64,000 nucleotides of DNA from an uncultured Planctomycetota bacterium. Its GTDB lineage: Bacteria; Planctomycetota; Phycisphaerae; Sedimentisphaerales; UBA12454. The notes under the pieces are model-generated. The model searched no databases. It was not told the origin of the DNA and saw only the letters and a program-made list of their open reading frames with translations. The position numbers and the translations under genes were made by a program. This document shows positions 25,842 to 33,869 of this stretch, piece by piece (positions within the stretch are counted from its first letter, which is position 1; the number at the start of each line of letters is the position of its first letter). The DNA lies in assembly GCA_903847315.1 (NCBI GenBank), contig CAINDG010000025.1:48640-112639 (forward strand), in the 5' to 3' direction.

Positions 25842-26835
25842 CGTCCGGAAGGTGTTTGCCGGTCAGGTGAACTATCACGCCCGGCACTGAGCCTAAAAGC
25901 CAGGTAAGTCTTTGTGCTAATGCGAGTGCGGGAATTTTGTCACAGATTCCGATAACTTTGAACATACCCTGAATGCCGAACTCCATAACTCCTGCGCCGC
26001 CGACACTGATTGGGATAACGCCGATTATCCACGACAGCGGGAAGAAAACAAGATAATACTTGAAATGAGCCGCAATACCGAGGTCTTGGCCGACCAGGTA
26101 TAGACCGTAAATCGGCATTGCCTGGCATATAAAGCTCAGGACAATCGCCAGAAGCATGATAAACGGTTTACAGCAGTAAAGCTTGACTGCCGTGACAATT
26201 CTGCCGACCCAAAATTTCCAGCGGAGCGAAAAAATAAATACATATTTCAAAAGTATCGGACGCAGTCTTCTGTTATAATACATAATGGCCAAAACGATTG
26301 CCGCAAGTATTACCATCACCAAAATGCCAAGCAGCAGTTTCATCGCAAGCGAGGCGATGTTAAATTCTGTTCCGAACTGAAGGTTAGCGTTGTTCTCCCC
26401 TCCCGGCATAAGCCAATAGGCCAAAAAAGCCATTGCTATAGTGCATATTAATCCTATAGCGCGGTCGACAAAAACACTCATCGCGGCTTCAATTTTTTTG
26501 TCGGTGTGCTTGGTAACGTACCAGGCCCGCAGAACATCGCCGCCGACCGAGCCCGGCAGGCAATTATTATAAAACAGACCAAGCATATGTAATTTCACTG
26601 CCGGCCAATATGAGATGTAAATACCCTGCATCCGCAACAGCATGAACCATCGCAGAACAAAAACAAGATTTCCGCCTATAAAAAGTGCAAACGCAATAAC
26701 AAAAATCAGTTTATTTAGGCCGCCAAAATCTCTCGCTATACCTTTCGGGTCATTTTTGACTACAAAATACAAAAAAGCCGCTATGGCAACGGCTATCCGG
26801 ATAATGTTTGAAAGATGTTTGCTTTTTTTACTCAT
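25822..26835 (-). CDS. YbhN/UPF0104-family membrane protein (flippase-like)
   Basis: The protein has about 337 residues from the ATG at 26835, chosen because AAGGA lies upstream and because any earlier start would run into the divergent hisI leader. It has eight or more helices and the family motif NNCLPGSVGGDVLRAWY, with VFVDRAIGLICTIAMAFLAYW and ISVGGAGVMEFGIQ. The family includes the membrane domain of lysylphosphatidylglycerol synthases and is thought to move lipids or lipid-linked sugars across membranes. It may serve the neighbouring glycosyltransferases. Confidence 0.87.
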   Translation of the reverse strand: MSKKSKHLSNIIRIAVAIAAFLYFVVKNDPKGIARDFGGLNKLIFVIAFALFIGGNLVFVLRWFMLLRMQGIYISYWPAVKLHMLGLFYNNCLPGSVGGDVLRAWYVTKHTDKKIEAAMSVFVDRAIGLICTIAMAFLAYWLMPGGENNANLQFGTEFNIASLAMKLLLGILVMVILAAIVLAIMYYNRRLRPILLKYVFIFSLRWKFWVGRIVTAVKLYCCKPFIMLLAIVLSFICQAMPIYGLYLVGQDLGIAAHFKYYLVFFPLSWIIGVIPISVGGAGVMEFGIQGMFKVIGICDKIPALALAQRLTWLLGSVPGVIVHLTGKHLPDEMKIEE

Positions 26836-26918
26836 TAATTCCTTACAAAAAAGCTTGAATTTGAGCATAATAACGTGTAACGTATTTATCGGCAAGAACA
26901 TAGATTGGAGATGAAAAA

Positions 26919-27335
26919 TTGGCAACAGATAACAAAATTGAGCTTGGAACGAATTTTGAACCGAAATTCGATGCAAATGGTCTGATTACGGCCATTTCGC
27001 AAGATGCAAAGACCGGCCAAATACTTATGACTGCGTTTATGAATAAAGAGGCGCTCGATGCGACAATAAAAACCGGTCAGGCCGTCTTTTACAGCAGGAG
27101 CAGAAAAAAGCTCTGGAAAAAAGGCGAAGAAAGCGGCCATTTCCAGAAGGTTAAACAAATCCTCGTCGATTGCGATCAGGACTGCCTGATTCTAAAGGTT
27201 GAAGTCGATCAAGGCCAGTGCCACGTCGGGTATCAGTCCTGCTTTTACAGGACAGTGAAAAAGAATAATCCGAAAGAACTGGATTTTATCGCAGAAAAAG
27301 TTTACGACCCGGAAAAAACTTATAAGAAAAAGTAG
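26919..27335 (+). CDS. hisI: Phosphoribosyl-AMP cyclohydrolase
   Basis: The 138-residue protein has the HisI motifs: GQILMTAFMNKEAL, VFYSRSRKKLWKKGEESGHFQ, and the metal-binding cluster DCDQDC with GQCHVGYQSCFYR. It opens the adenine ring of phosphoribosyl-AMP in histidine synthesis. It is the stand-alone form without a HisE domain. The start codon is a TTG; GGAG lies 8 bases before it, and the nearer ATG is out of frame. No other his genes are in the window. It is divergent from the flippase gene. Confidence 0.95.
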   Translation: MATDNKIELGTNFEPKFDANGLITAISQDAKTGQILMTAFMNKEALDATIKTGQAVFYSRSRKKLWKKGEESGHFQKVKQILVDCDQDCLILKVEVDQGQCHVGYQSCFYRTVKKNNPKELDFIAEKVYDPEKTYKKK

Positions 27336-27390
27336 ACACTAAGACACGAATTAAAAATCACAGATTACGCAGATTTTAATTAACCACGGA
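27335..27390. repeat. ACACGAA / ACGGATTACGCGGATT-type dispersed repeat
   Basis: After the hisI stop lie CACTAAGACACGAATT and CAGATTACGCAGATTTTAAT-type units resembling 22781-22824. They are short, direct and imperfect. Confidence 0.65.
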
Positions 27391-27419
27391 CTGACAAGGT
27401 CAGTCTTTACCCTACACGT

Positions 27420-28385
27420 TTACAGACTGCCAATCCAATTACAAACATCTGTAAAAAATCTTACGGGCTTTGCGACAATACCCGAAGGCACAGCAAAAGG
27501 CTCAGCGGAAGCGAATTTAATTCCCTGATAGGTGCATGCACATCTCCTGGCCGTACAGCGGAGTGACAATTCGCCGGGGACGAATGTGCCGTCAAACAGA
27601 TTGCCGTATTTATCCTTCAGTGTACTGCATCGCGTTACATTGCCATATATGTCCATGGAAAAAACATTACAGCCCGCCTGACACTTCCTGCCCAGAAAAG
27701 ATATGCGTCTATCAAGTATCGCCTCTTCGTTTTTACTCAATCCGAGCTCTCGTAAAAAAGTTCGTTCAGCTTCGGTATATTCGCGAGGATATTTTTGCCC
27801 CTGATAGCTGCCCTGGAAGACCTTTACACTTATCTTGTCAATGCCGTTGTCTTTTATCCGTTTAATATCTTCCTTGATTCGCCCGAGAAGCGGAGGGTAA
27901 GCAACATACGTCAACCGAATGTTAAAACCTCGTTCCAGATAATAATGGAAGTTACGCAGAAATCCGTTTAACCCGTCCTTCATCTTCTCTCTTTCCAGTA
28001 TGTGCAGGCTCGCGTTGATAGCCAGAACGCGCCCACTGCCGATAGTTTCCGCAAACTCGCACAAATTGGGTGTAGACAAATTTGTGCTCAATGATATGTA
28101 ATGTCGACGTGTTAACATCTTAGCAAGCTTAACAAACCCAGGATACAAAAACGGTTCCCCTCCCGTCATAAAGACATTCCAAACCTTTCCGGTCTCATCA
28201 AACTGTTGTGCTATATGTTCCGGGCTATACTTTTTATATATAAACTCATCAGTCGATTCATCGCTATCTTCCCTCCGCCTGAAACAATACTCACAATCGA
28301 AGTTGCATCGCCGATACATCCACCAATACATATAGTGTGTGTAGTTTCCCAGGTCTTTCTGGTCCGACTTTTTTTGTTCAACCAT
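27420..28385 (-). CDS. Radical SAM protein with C-terminal cysteine cluster
   Basis: The protein has about 321 residues from the ATG at 28385. A longer reading would overlap the upstream PAP2 gene by 71 nt and is less likely. The radical SAM motif is C27-NFD-C31-EY-C34, followed by VWNVFMTGGEPFLYPGF. Further cysteines near the C-terminus (RKCQAGC, VTRCSTL, CTARRCAC) suggest a SPASM-like domain with extra iron-sulfur clusters. No small peptide substrate gene is seen nearby. It lies after the ArnT-like and PAP2 genes in the same direction and may modify an envelope component, but the substrate is unknown. Confidence 0.83.
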   Translation of the reverse strand: MVEQKKSDQKDLGNYTHYMYWWMYRRCNFDCEYCFRRREDSDESTDEFIYKKYSPEHIAQQFDETGKVWNVFMTGGEPFLYPGFVKLAKMLTRRHYISLSTNLSTPNLCEFAETIGSGRVLAINASLHILEREKMKDGLNGFLRNFHYYLERGFNIRLTYVAYPPLLGRIKEDIKRIKDNGIDKISVKVFQGSYQGQKYPREYTEAERTFLRELGLSKNEEAILDRRISFLGRKCQAGCNVFSMDIYGNVTRCSTLKDKYGNLFDGTFVPGELSLRCTARRCACTYQGIKFASAEPFAVPSGIVAKPVRFFTDVCNWIGSL

Positions 28386-28458
28386 GGTTTTCTTTTCAAT
28401 TGCTAAAAATTTTTGATATCCAAACAAGTAAGCACGGATTAACACATTTTCAGTAATT

Positions 28459-29331
28459 TTAAGCCGGATTTTTTCGCAACAATTCAGAGATTTTATCTGC
28501 CAGGTAAATACATCCTGCCAATGCCGCACTACTGCCCATAAAAATGAGCAGATGTTTTAAGCCGCTGGAAAAAACATCTAACAAAGGTATGAGAACAAGC
28601 CCGATGAGTACAACTTTTCGCCACCATTCAGATATGCGGAACGAATTTTGCGATATCCATTGACTGCTGATTCGTAATGCGAGCCAGCCGCAAAAGAGAC
28701 CGACAGCCGCTCCGGCAAAAACATCCGATGGATAGTGAGACCGTGCTGCTATAGTCAGAGCACCGACTATAGCGGCGAGAACGAACAGTATCGATGAACT
28801 TAATACCGAAACAAACGATATTAACGTGACGGCAGGAGCAAATACAGTGGCTGTGTCGCCGGAGGGAAATGACTGATATTGCGTCTGGCGAAAATGCCGG
28901 ATATCAAAACGGCCGAACGCGGGCGACGATAACAGATTTTGTATAGTTCTGTTTCCCTGGGAATCCTGCACTATTTGCGAATGTTTAAGAAGGTCACGAG
29001 GCCGTTCTCTATGCGTTAGAATTTTCGCCGGGCCCACAATTGCCAGCGCCAGCAGCATAGACAGGGAACCTGCCAGAACCAGCTGCAACCTGTTTTTCAG
29101 ATAAGCCCACAAAAACAGCAGCCAGAGCGGCATATAGGCTTTGCCTAATATTTTAATTAATTTCGCACCAGGAAAACTGTTCAAATCCTTGTGGTCGTAC
29201 GATATCCAGGAAATAACACGGTCATCAATAAAATAATAACAGAATAATGCTCCAATACCCAGAACGATAACAGACACAAAGATTGTCAAACCGAATCGAT
29301 TAGAGGTTAGCGAGGAAAACATTTTTTTCAC
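28459..29331 (-). CDS. PAP2-family membrane phosphatase with variant motifs
   Basis: The 290-residue protein has six helices. Motif 1 is present (KILTHRERPRD). Motif 2 reads SFPSGDTA where the family normally has PSGH, so the proton-donor His is replaced by Asp. Motif 3 keeps HYPSDVFAG with the nucleophile His, but the usual Arg six residues earlier is missing. The start is a GTG overlapping the stop of the ArnT-like gene (GTGA), with AAAGGGA upstream. PAP2 enzymes dephosphorylate polyprenyl or lipid phosphates at the membrane, and coupling to a glycosyltransferase suggests recycling of its polyprenyl carrier. Confidence 0.82.
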   Translation of the reverse strand: MKKMFSSLTSNRFGLTIFVSVIVLGIGALFCYYFIDDRVISWISYDHKDLNSFPGAKLIKILGKAYMPLWLLFLWAYLKNRLQLVLAGSLSMLLALAIVGPAKILTHRERPRDLLKHSQIVQDSQGNRTIQNLLSSPAFGRFDIRHFRQTQYQSFPSGDTATVFAPAVTLISFVSVLSSSILFVLAAIVGALTIAARSHYPSDVFAGAAVGLFCGWLALRISSQWISQNSFRISEWWRKVVLIGLVLIPLLDVFSSGLKHLLIFMGSSAALAGCIYLADKISELLRKNPA

Positions 29332-30995
29332 TTTGGATTTCCCTTTCCACGAACCATTGCGAGGATTTTGACTTTATCACCGTTAGAATAGTTATAGCCT
29401 TCTTTAGAGGCTATTTCATACAGGGGCAAAGGTCCGCTGCCTTCCAAAATATCCGCCAGGATATCTGCCGGGATAATCAGAACTCCCGGCTGCGGCCGGC
29501 TGGCCCAAGTTATAACAGATTCTTTATCACTGAGCTTTTCGGTTTTCCGTCCAATGTAAAAATTCAGACTTGGCTCTGAGAATTTGTATGTTGCCACCGG
29601 TACATCCGCCGCTGTATTTGTATTTACTGCCTGTGAAATGAAAGGAGTTACTTTTGTCTGCTCAAGTCCCGGCAGTACGCCGAACAAAATTGGGATTAGA
29701 AAAATGAGAAATCCGGCCAGCAGTGTCTTAGCGCTGTGTGCGAATTTCTCGGCTAACTGAAAGCGAATAGCCATCGCAGACATAGCCAGCAGCACTATGC
29801 CGCTAACTGCGCCATACAACCGCAGAATTTTTACCTGCGTAAACCACGGAGCCGCAATAAGTCCCGCGGCTATCAGGACGGCCGCTGATCCAAAGAACCA
29901 TACGCCGCCTCTTAACCATTTTCGGTCACGACTGGTCAGAGTGTTATTCTGCTGGGCAACAATTGTAACAGCCACTGATAAAGCCAGTGCCGGCCAGATG
30001 AATAATATATAATGAGGCAATTTGGTAGTTAGTATAGTTACAAGAATAAACATCGACGCGGCCCAGACTATCAGGAGAGTACGAGATTTGCCAACGTCTG
30101 TCCGTTCGCCGAGAACAACCGATATGGCTCCGGGCAGGAACAATATCCACGGAAAAAAACCCACCAAAATAACAGGCAGATAGTACGGCAGGTAGAGGAA
30201 AAAGTTTCCGCCATGACTATGCAAAGGATGGAACGCCCACGAAACTACGTGGTGACCAATAAAGGTACGTACAAACTCGCCGTCTGTAGCATTATTGGCT
30301 GGAATTGCCCATAAGAGAAAAATCGCGGCCGCAATAACCGCTGAAAACGCGACTCCTGAGAAACCGCGAATAAAATCGCCGATGCTGGCGCGGCCAAACC
30401 AGAGAACAATAACCATCACCGGCACGGGCAGCACCCCTGCCGGTCCTTTTGCGAGCATTCCCAGACCCATCAGTATCCCGATGACAACGACATCCAGGAT
30501 TCGAATTCTGTCCCTGTGCCAGCCAATGAAAACTGCCATCGCGCCAACGATAAAAGGCAACAGCACGCCATCCACCAGCGCAGCACTTCCCACAACTATC
30601 ATTAATAACGTTGTTGCCAAAATCATTTCCGCCCATAATCCGACCTTCGCATCAAAAAGCCGTTTGCCAATAAAAAATGTCAGCAGGCAGGTTATCGCGG
30701 TTCCGACTGCTGCGAAAAACCGACAAGAAATTTCACTTGCCCCGAACAGCCGTACCGGCACAGACATCAACCAGTAAAGCAAAATCGGTTTGTCAAACCA
30801 GATATGACCGTTAAGGGTAGGCACAAGGTAATTGCCGCTTTGGGTCATCTCAACCGTCGCTCTTGCATACCTCGGCTCATCTCTGTCCCACAACGTGCTT
30901 CGGCTCGCAATCACCAGATACAGGCACAGGACGCCCGCAGCAATAAAAATTGCAAACAGCCAATCGCTCTTAAAACTCCCTTTTTCCGGTATCAT
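29328..30995 (-). CDS. ArnT-like GT39 glycosyltransferase
   Basis: The 555-residue protein begins with a helix, then WDRDEPRYARATVEMTQSGN and LNGHIWFDKPILLYWLM, the two signature loops of ArnT/PMT enzymes, with the catalytic acidic residues. About 12 helices and a periplasmic C-terminal domain (about 440-555) follow. ArnT moves 4-amino-arabinose from undecaprenyl phosphate to lipid A; the sugar used here is not known, since no arn synthesis genes are present. It forms a coupled operon with the PAP2 gene. Confidence 0.9.
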   Translation of the reverse strand: MIPEKGSFKSDWLFAIFIAAGVLCLYLVIASRSTLWDRDEPRYARATVEMTQSGNYLVPTLNGHIWFDKPILLYWLMSVPVRLFGASEISCRFFAAVGTAITCLLTFFIGKRLFDAKVGLWAEMILATTLLMIVVGSAALVDGVLLPFIVGAMAVFIGWHRDRIRILDVVVIGILMGLGMLAKGPAGVLPVPVMVIVLWFGRASIGDFIRGFSGVAFSAVIAAAIFLLWAIPANNATDGEFVRTFIGHHVVSWAFHPLHSHGGNFFLYLPYYLPVILVGFFPWILFLPGAISVVLGERTDVGKSRTLLIVWAASMFILVTILTTKLPHYILFIWPALALSVAVTIVAQQNNTLTSRDRKWLRGGVWFFGSAAVLIAAGLIAAPWFTQVKILRLYGAVSGIVLLAMSAMAIRFQLAEKFAHSAKTLLAGFLIFLIPILFGVLPGLEQTKVTPFISQAVNTNTAADVPVATYKFSEPSLNFYIGRKTEKLSDKESVITWASRPQPGVLIIPADILADILEGSGPLPLYEIASKEGYNYSNGDKVKILAMVRGKGNPK

Positions 30996-31139
30996 TAAAT
31001 TTTACGTCCTGTTAATCTATTTAAATCTGCTCAGCTACCTACAAAACCAAACCTTACAATGTCATAATAATATAAAATTCCGCGTGAATTACAATTATTT
31101 TGTTTGAGGGGGACAATTTGTACCAAATTTTGTAAGACT

Positions 31140-32858
31140 CTAATTTTTCAACGACCTGATAGTCGGCAGAAGTTGGAATTGCTCAATTTTAAATTCTCCG
31201 ACGAACTGGGCGACGATTTTTTCGATCCTGCCGGTATCTTTTTCGTGAATCATCACGTAAAGATTGTACGGCCAGTGGTCAAGCGTCTTTCTTTCGTAAC
31301 AGTGACTTACCTGCGGCAAATCACTTAGAAATTTAGCGGCGGATTCTAAAACATCTCCATCAGCTTTGCAGCAGAACAAGGCGTTAAAATTGTCCGGTGG
31401 ATTGTGCTTCTTTATGGCGGATGAATCCATTTTGTAGCGCACAGTTGACGGAAAAGAATAAAAGGGAGTTTTAAATCTTTCTGAAAGACTATCGAGAATT
31501 TCTTCGATAGATGAGATTTCTCCGCTGCGTCCCGATAAATCGGGACTCCGGTCGAAATGACAAATGGGTAATTTTAATGTGAACCACAGATTGTAATAAT
31601 GCTTTCTTAAATAATTATGAGAAACATTCGGCAGAGAATTTATCGCCTGGGCAACAGCAGGAAGTTTATCCTCTTCAATATGAGCGGCAATGAGCGTTCT
31701 TACGGAAGATGACCGCTCACTAACGTTTGCGGCTCTGATTCCCGCTCCCCGATCGCGGTCGAGGACAAGTTTCGCGGGAATGACAGGAAAGTAAGAACAT
31801 AATGGGTCGGAGGCGAGATAATCGCCGGAGCGGGCATAAGCCCTTGCGCGGCATCCGCCGCAGATAGCAACAAAATTGCATTTTCCACACCCGCCTTCGC
31901 ATCCTCCTTTGTCAAGACTATGGAGGACAGAAAGGCTACGGCGGGCAAGTTTGCCTGAGAATTTTTTCTGACGAATTGAGTTTAGAAAATCAGATTTTTC
32001 CCAGATAGAGCCAAAATTATCTGTTTTTAAAATATTGCCTGCTGAAATCGGCAAAAAGCCGCAGGTCTGGACATCGCCGGCGTGGCTGATAAAGGTAAAA
32101 TCACCGGCGGCAAGGCAGCCAAAGGATTTTTTCTTCGATGCAGGATATAAATTTCTAAAAACAGGCGCGAAACGAGGGGCACAGGTGAAACGAACATCAA
32201 TATCACTTTGGGTCTTTAATTTGGCAACAGTTTTTAATGTTTCCTCGTATTCCCGCGGAGACAGGGCGATATCGGAAAGTTCTTTGCCCCTGCCGGCAGG
32301 GACAAGCATAAAGGGATTAAAACAATAAGCGCCGAGAGTTTCAGAAAGTTTGGCAAGAGCGGCGAGTTTTTTGAAATTCAGTTTCGTAACGGTCGTATTA
32401 ATCTGAAATTTCAGGCCTGTTTTCTTCGCGATATCGATGGCTTTTAATGTTTTTTCAAAAGCGCCTTCGGTTTGCCTGAAATTGTCGTGCTCTTTTGCAT
32501 TGTCGGAATCGAGTGAGAAAGAAAGGGTAAGAATGCCTGCTTTTTTTAACCTTTCCGCGATTTTTTCGTCGAAATTGTAGCCGCAGGTCGCAAGAGAGAC
32601 GGGTAATCCGGAGAATATCGCAAAATCAATCAGTTCAAAGATGTCATTTCTCTCAAAAGGCTCGCCGCCGGTGAAAATCAGAACGCATTTATTGTAATCG
32701 GCAACTGATTTTATGATTTTTTTGCATTGCTCGGTTGTGAGGTCATCGGCGAAATCAGATTGGGCAGATGCCCGGCAGTGGATGCAGTTCATTTTACATC
32801 TGCGGGTAACTTCAAAGGCAACGATGCGAGGTTTTTTAATGTTTGCCACAGAGTTCAT
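31140..32858 (-). CDS. AhbD-like haem synthase fused to two AhbA/AhbB-type siroheme decarboxylase domains
   Basis: The 572-residue protein has three parts. Residues 1-356 are a radical SAM/SPASM enzyme close to AhbD, which decarboxylates two propionates of Fe-coproporphyrin III to give haem b: C21-KMN-C25-IH-C28, FTGGEPF, MLVPAGRGKEL, TCAPRF, GGCGKC...CGGCRARAY. Residues about 386-478 and 490-572 are each an AsnC-like effector domain as in AhbA/AhbB, without the HTH: SLPNVSHNYLRKHYYNLWFTL and DLPQVSHCYERKTLDHWPYNLY. AhbA/B convert siroheme to 12,18-didecarboxysiroheme. Three insertions (about 303-323, 357-385, 431-449) are encoded by palindromic repeat DNA. It is the last gene of the haem cluster. 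Confidence 0.88.
   Translation of the reverse strand: MNSVANIKKPRIVAFEVTRRCKMNCIHCRASAQSDFADDLTTEQCKKIIKSVADYNKCVLIFTGGEPFERNDIFELIDFAIFSGLPVSLATCGYNFDEKIAERLKKAGILTLSFSLDSDNAKEHDNFRQTEGAFEKTLKAIDIAKKTGLKFQINTTVTKLNFKKLAALAKLSETLGAYCFNPFMLVPAGRGKELSDIALSPREYEETLKTVAKLKTQSDIDVRFTCAPRFAPVFRNLYPASKKKSFGCLAAGDFTFISHAGDVQTCGFLPISAGNILKTDNFGSIWEKSDFLNSIRQKKFSGKLARRSLSVLHSLDKGGCEGGCGKCNFVAICGGCRARAYARSGDYLASDPLCSYFPVIPAKLVLDRDRGAGIRAANVSERSSSVRTLIAAHIEEDKLPAVAQAINSLPNVSHNYLRKHYYNLWFTLKLPICHFDRSPDLSGRSGEISSIEEILDSLSERFKTPFYSFPSTVRYKMDSSAIKKHNPPDNFNALFCCKADGDVLESAAKFLSDLPQVSHCYERKTLDHWPYNLYVMIHEKDTGRIEKIVAQFVGEFKIEQFQLLPTIRSLKN
31512..31562. repeat. Palindromic repeat inside the ahbD fusion gene (third insertion)
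   Basis: A perfect GTCCCGAT/ATCGGGAC hairpin (31529-31536 with 31539-31546) is flanked by GAGATTTCTCCGCTGCG and CCGGTCGAAATGAC. This is the same style as intergenic copies near 21621, 22501 and 22886. It encodes residues about 431-449, between two strands of the first decarboxylase domain. Confidence 0.75.
31738..31781. repeat. Palindromic repeat inside the ahbD fusion gene (second insertion)
   Basis: ATTCCCGC (31738-31745) pairs with GCGGGAAT (31774-31781) around a GC-rich centre. It encodes part of the linker between the SPASM end and the first decarboxylase domain. Confidence 0.65.
31887..31952. repeat. Palindromic repeat inside the ahbD fusion gene (first insertion)
   Basis: CACCCGCCTTCGC and GCTACGGCGGGCAAG face each other around a centre with a CCTCCT/AGGAGG pair. 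It encodes about 20 extra residues just before the C-terminal cysteine cluster, where AhbD proteins normally run straight from TGK into the CxxC motif. Confidence 0.65.
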
Positions 32859-32868
32859 ATTTTTTATC

Positions 32869-32891
32869 AGCCACAGAGAACACAGAGAAAA
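32869..32891. repeat. CTCTGTG dispersed repeat, inverted copy
   Basis: AGCCACAGAGAACACAGAG is the reverse complement of the CTCTGTG repeat at 7359 and 13265. It fills the gap between hemB and the ahbD fusion. A second piece (GCCACAGAGTTCAT) forms the start codon region of the fusion gene and encodes its first residues (MNSVA). Confidence 0.75.
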
Positions 32892-33869
32892 TTATATTAT
32901 TTTATTTTTTACAATTTCTTTCGCAAAGTAGGTAATGATGATATCCGCTCCTGCCCTTTTGATTGCGTATAATGTTTCCATCATAGCGGATTTTTTGTCG
33001 AAGACGCCTTGCCGGGAGGCGGAATTTATCATCATATATTCGCCGCTGACGTTGAAAGCAGCTATCGGAACATCGAATCTCTGTTTTGCCTGAAAGATAA
33101 TATCAAGGAAACACAAGGCAGGTTTAATCATTACGATATCGGCGCCTTCTTTGATGTCCAGTTCGATTTCGCGCATCGCCTGTTTGGCAGAGGCGGCGAT
33201 GTCCATCTGATAAGTCTTTCTATCACCAAAGGCGGGAGCGGAATCGGCGGCATCGCGAAACGGACCGTAAAACGCGGAGGCGTATTTTGCTGAGTAAGAC
33301 ATTATCGCAGTATCTATAAAACCATTCTCATCGAGAGCTTTTCTTATTATCCCCACCCTGCCGTCCATCATATCAGATGGGGCAATTATATCGGCGCCGG
33401 CTTTTGCGTGTGAGACGGCAACTTTGGCCAGGATTTCACAAGTGGCATCATTATCAACTTTTTTATCCTTTATTATTCCACAGTGGCCGGTGTCGGTGTA
33501 GGCACAAAGACAAACATCGGTAATAACCAATAAATCTGGTACGACTTTTTTGATGTTTTTAACGGCTTGCTGGACTATTCCATTATCGTTGAAAGCATCT
33601 GAACCTTTTGAATCCTTTTTTTCAGGCAGGCCGAACAGCAAAACGGCAGGTATTCCGAGATTGAAAATTTCTTTTGCCTCATCGGCAATCTTGTCGGGCG
33701 AAAAATGGAAACAGTCTGTCATAGATTGAATCGGTTTCTTAATCCCCTTGCCCGGACAGACAAATAATGGATAGACAAGATTATCGGCGGAGAGATTGAC
33801 GCCCCTGACGAGTCGGCGCATTGAATCGCTTTTTCTAAGCCTTCGTATTCTGACAGGCAAATTCTGCAT
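32892..33869 (-). CDS. hemB: Porphobilinogen synthase
   Basis: The 325-residue protein has the zinc cysteine triad DVCLCAYTDTGHCG, the Schiff-base lysines in MSYSAKYASAFYGPFRDA and VMIKPAL, and the APSDMMDGRV motif. It condenses two 5-aminolevulinates into porphobilinogen. The triad marks it as the zinc-dependent type. It overlaps the end of ahbC by 35 nt. Its place between ahbC and the ahbD fusion ties general tetrapyrrole synthesis to the late steps. Confidence 0.97.
   Translation of the reverse strand: MQNLPVRIRRLRKSDSMRRLVRGVNLSADNLVYPLFVCPGKGIKKPIQSMTDCFHFSPDKIADEAKEIFNLGIPAVLLFGLPEKKDSKGSDAFNDNGIVQQAVKNIKKVVPDLLVITDVCLCAYTDTGHCGIIKDKKVDNDATCEILAKVAVSHAKAGADIIAPSDMMDGRVGIIRKALDENGFIDTAIMSYSAKYASAFYGPFRDAADSAPAFGDRKTYQMDIAASAKQAMREIELDIKEGADIVMIKPALCFLDIIFQAKQRFDVPIAAFNVSGEYMMINSASRQGVFDKKSAMMETLYAIKRAGADIIITYFAKEIVKNKII

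Noticed and set aside
27420..28385. Peptide-maturing radical SAM system
   Set aside because: No small precursor gene, transporter or recognition domain is adjacent, so a RiPP role cannot be supported.
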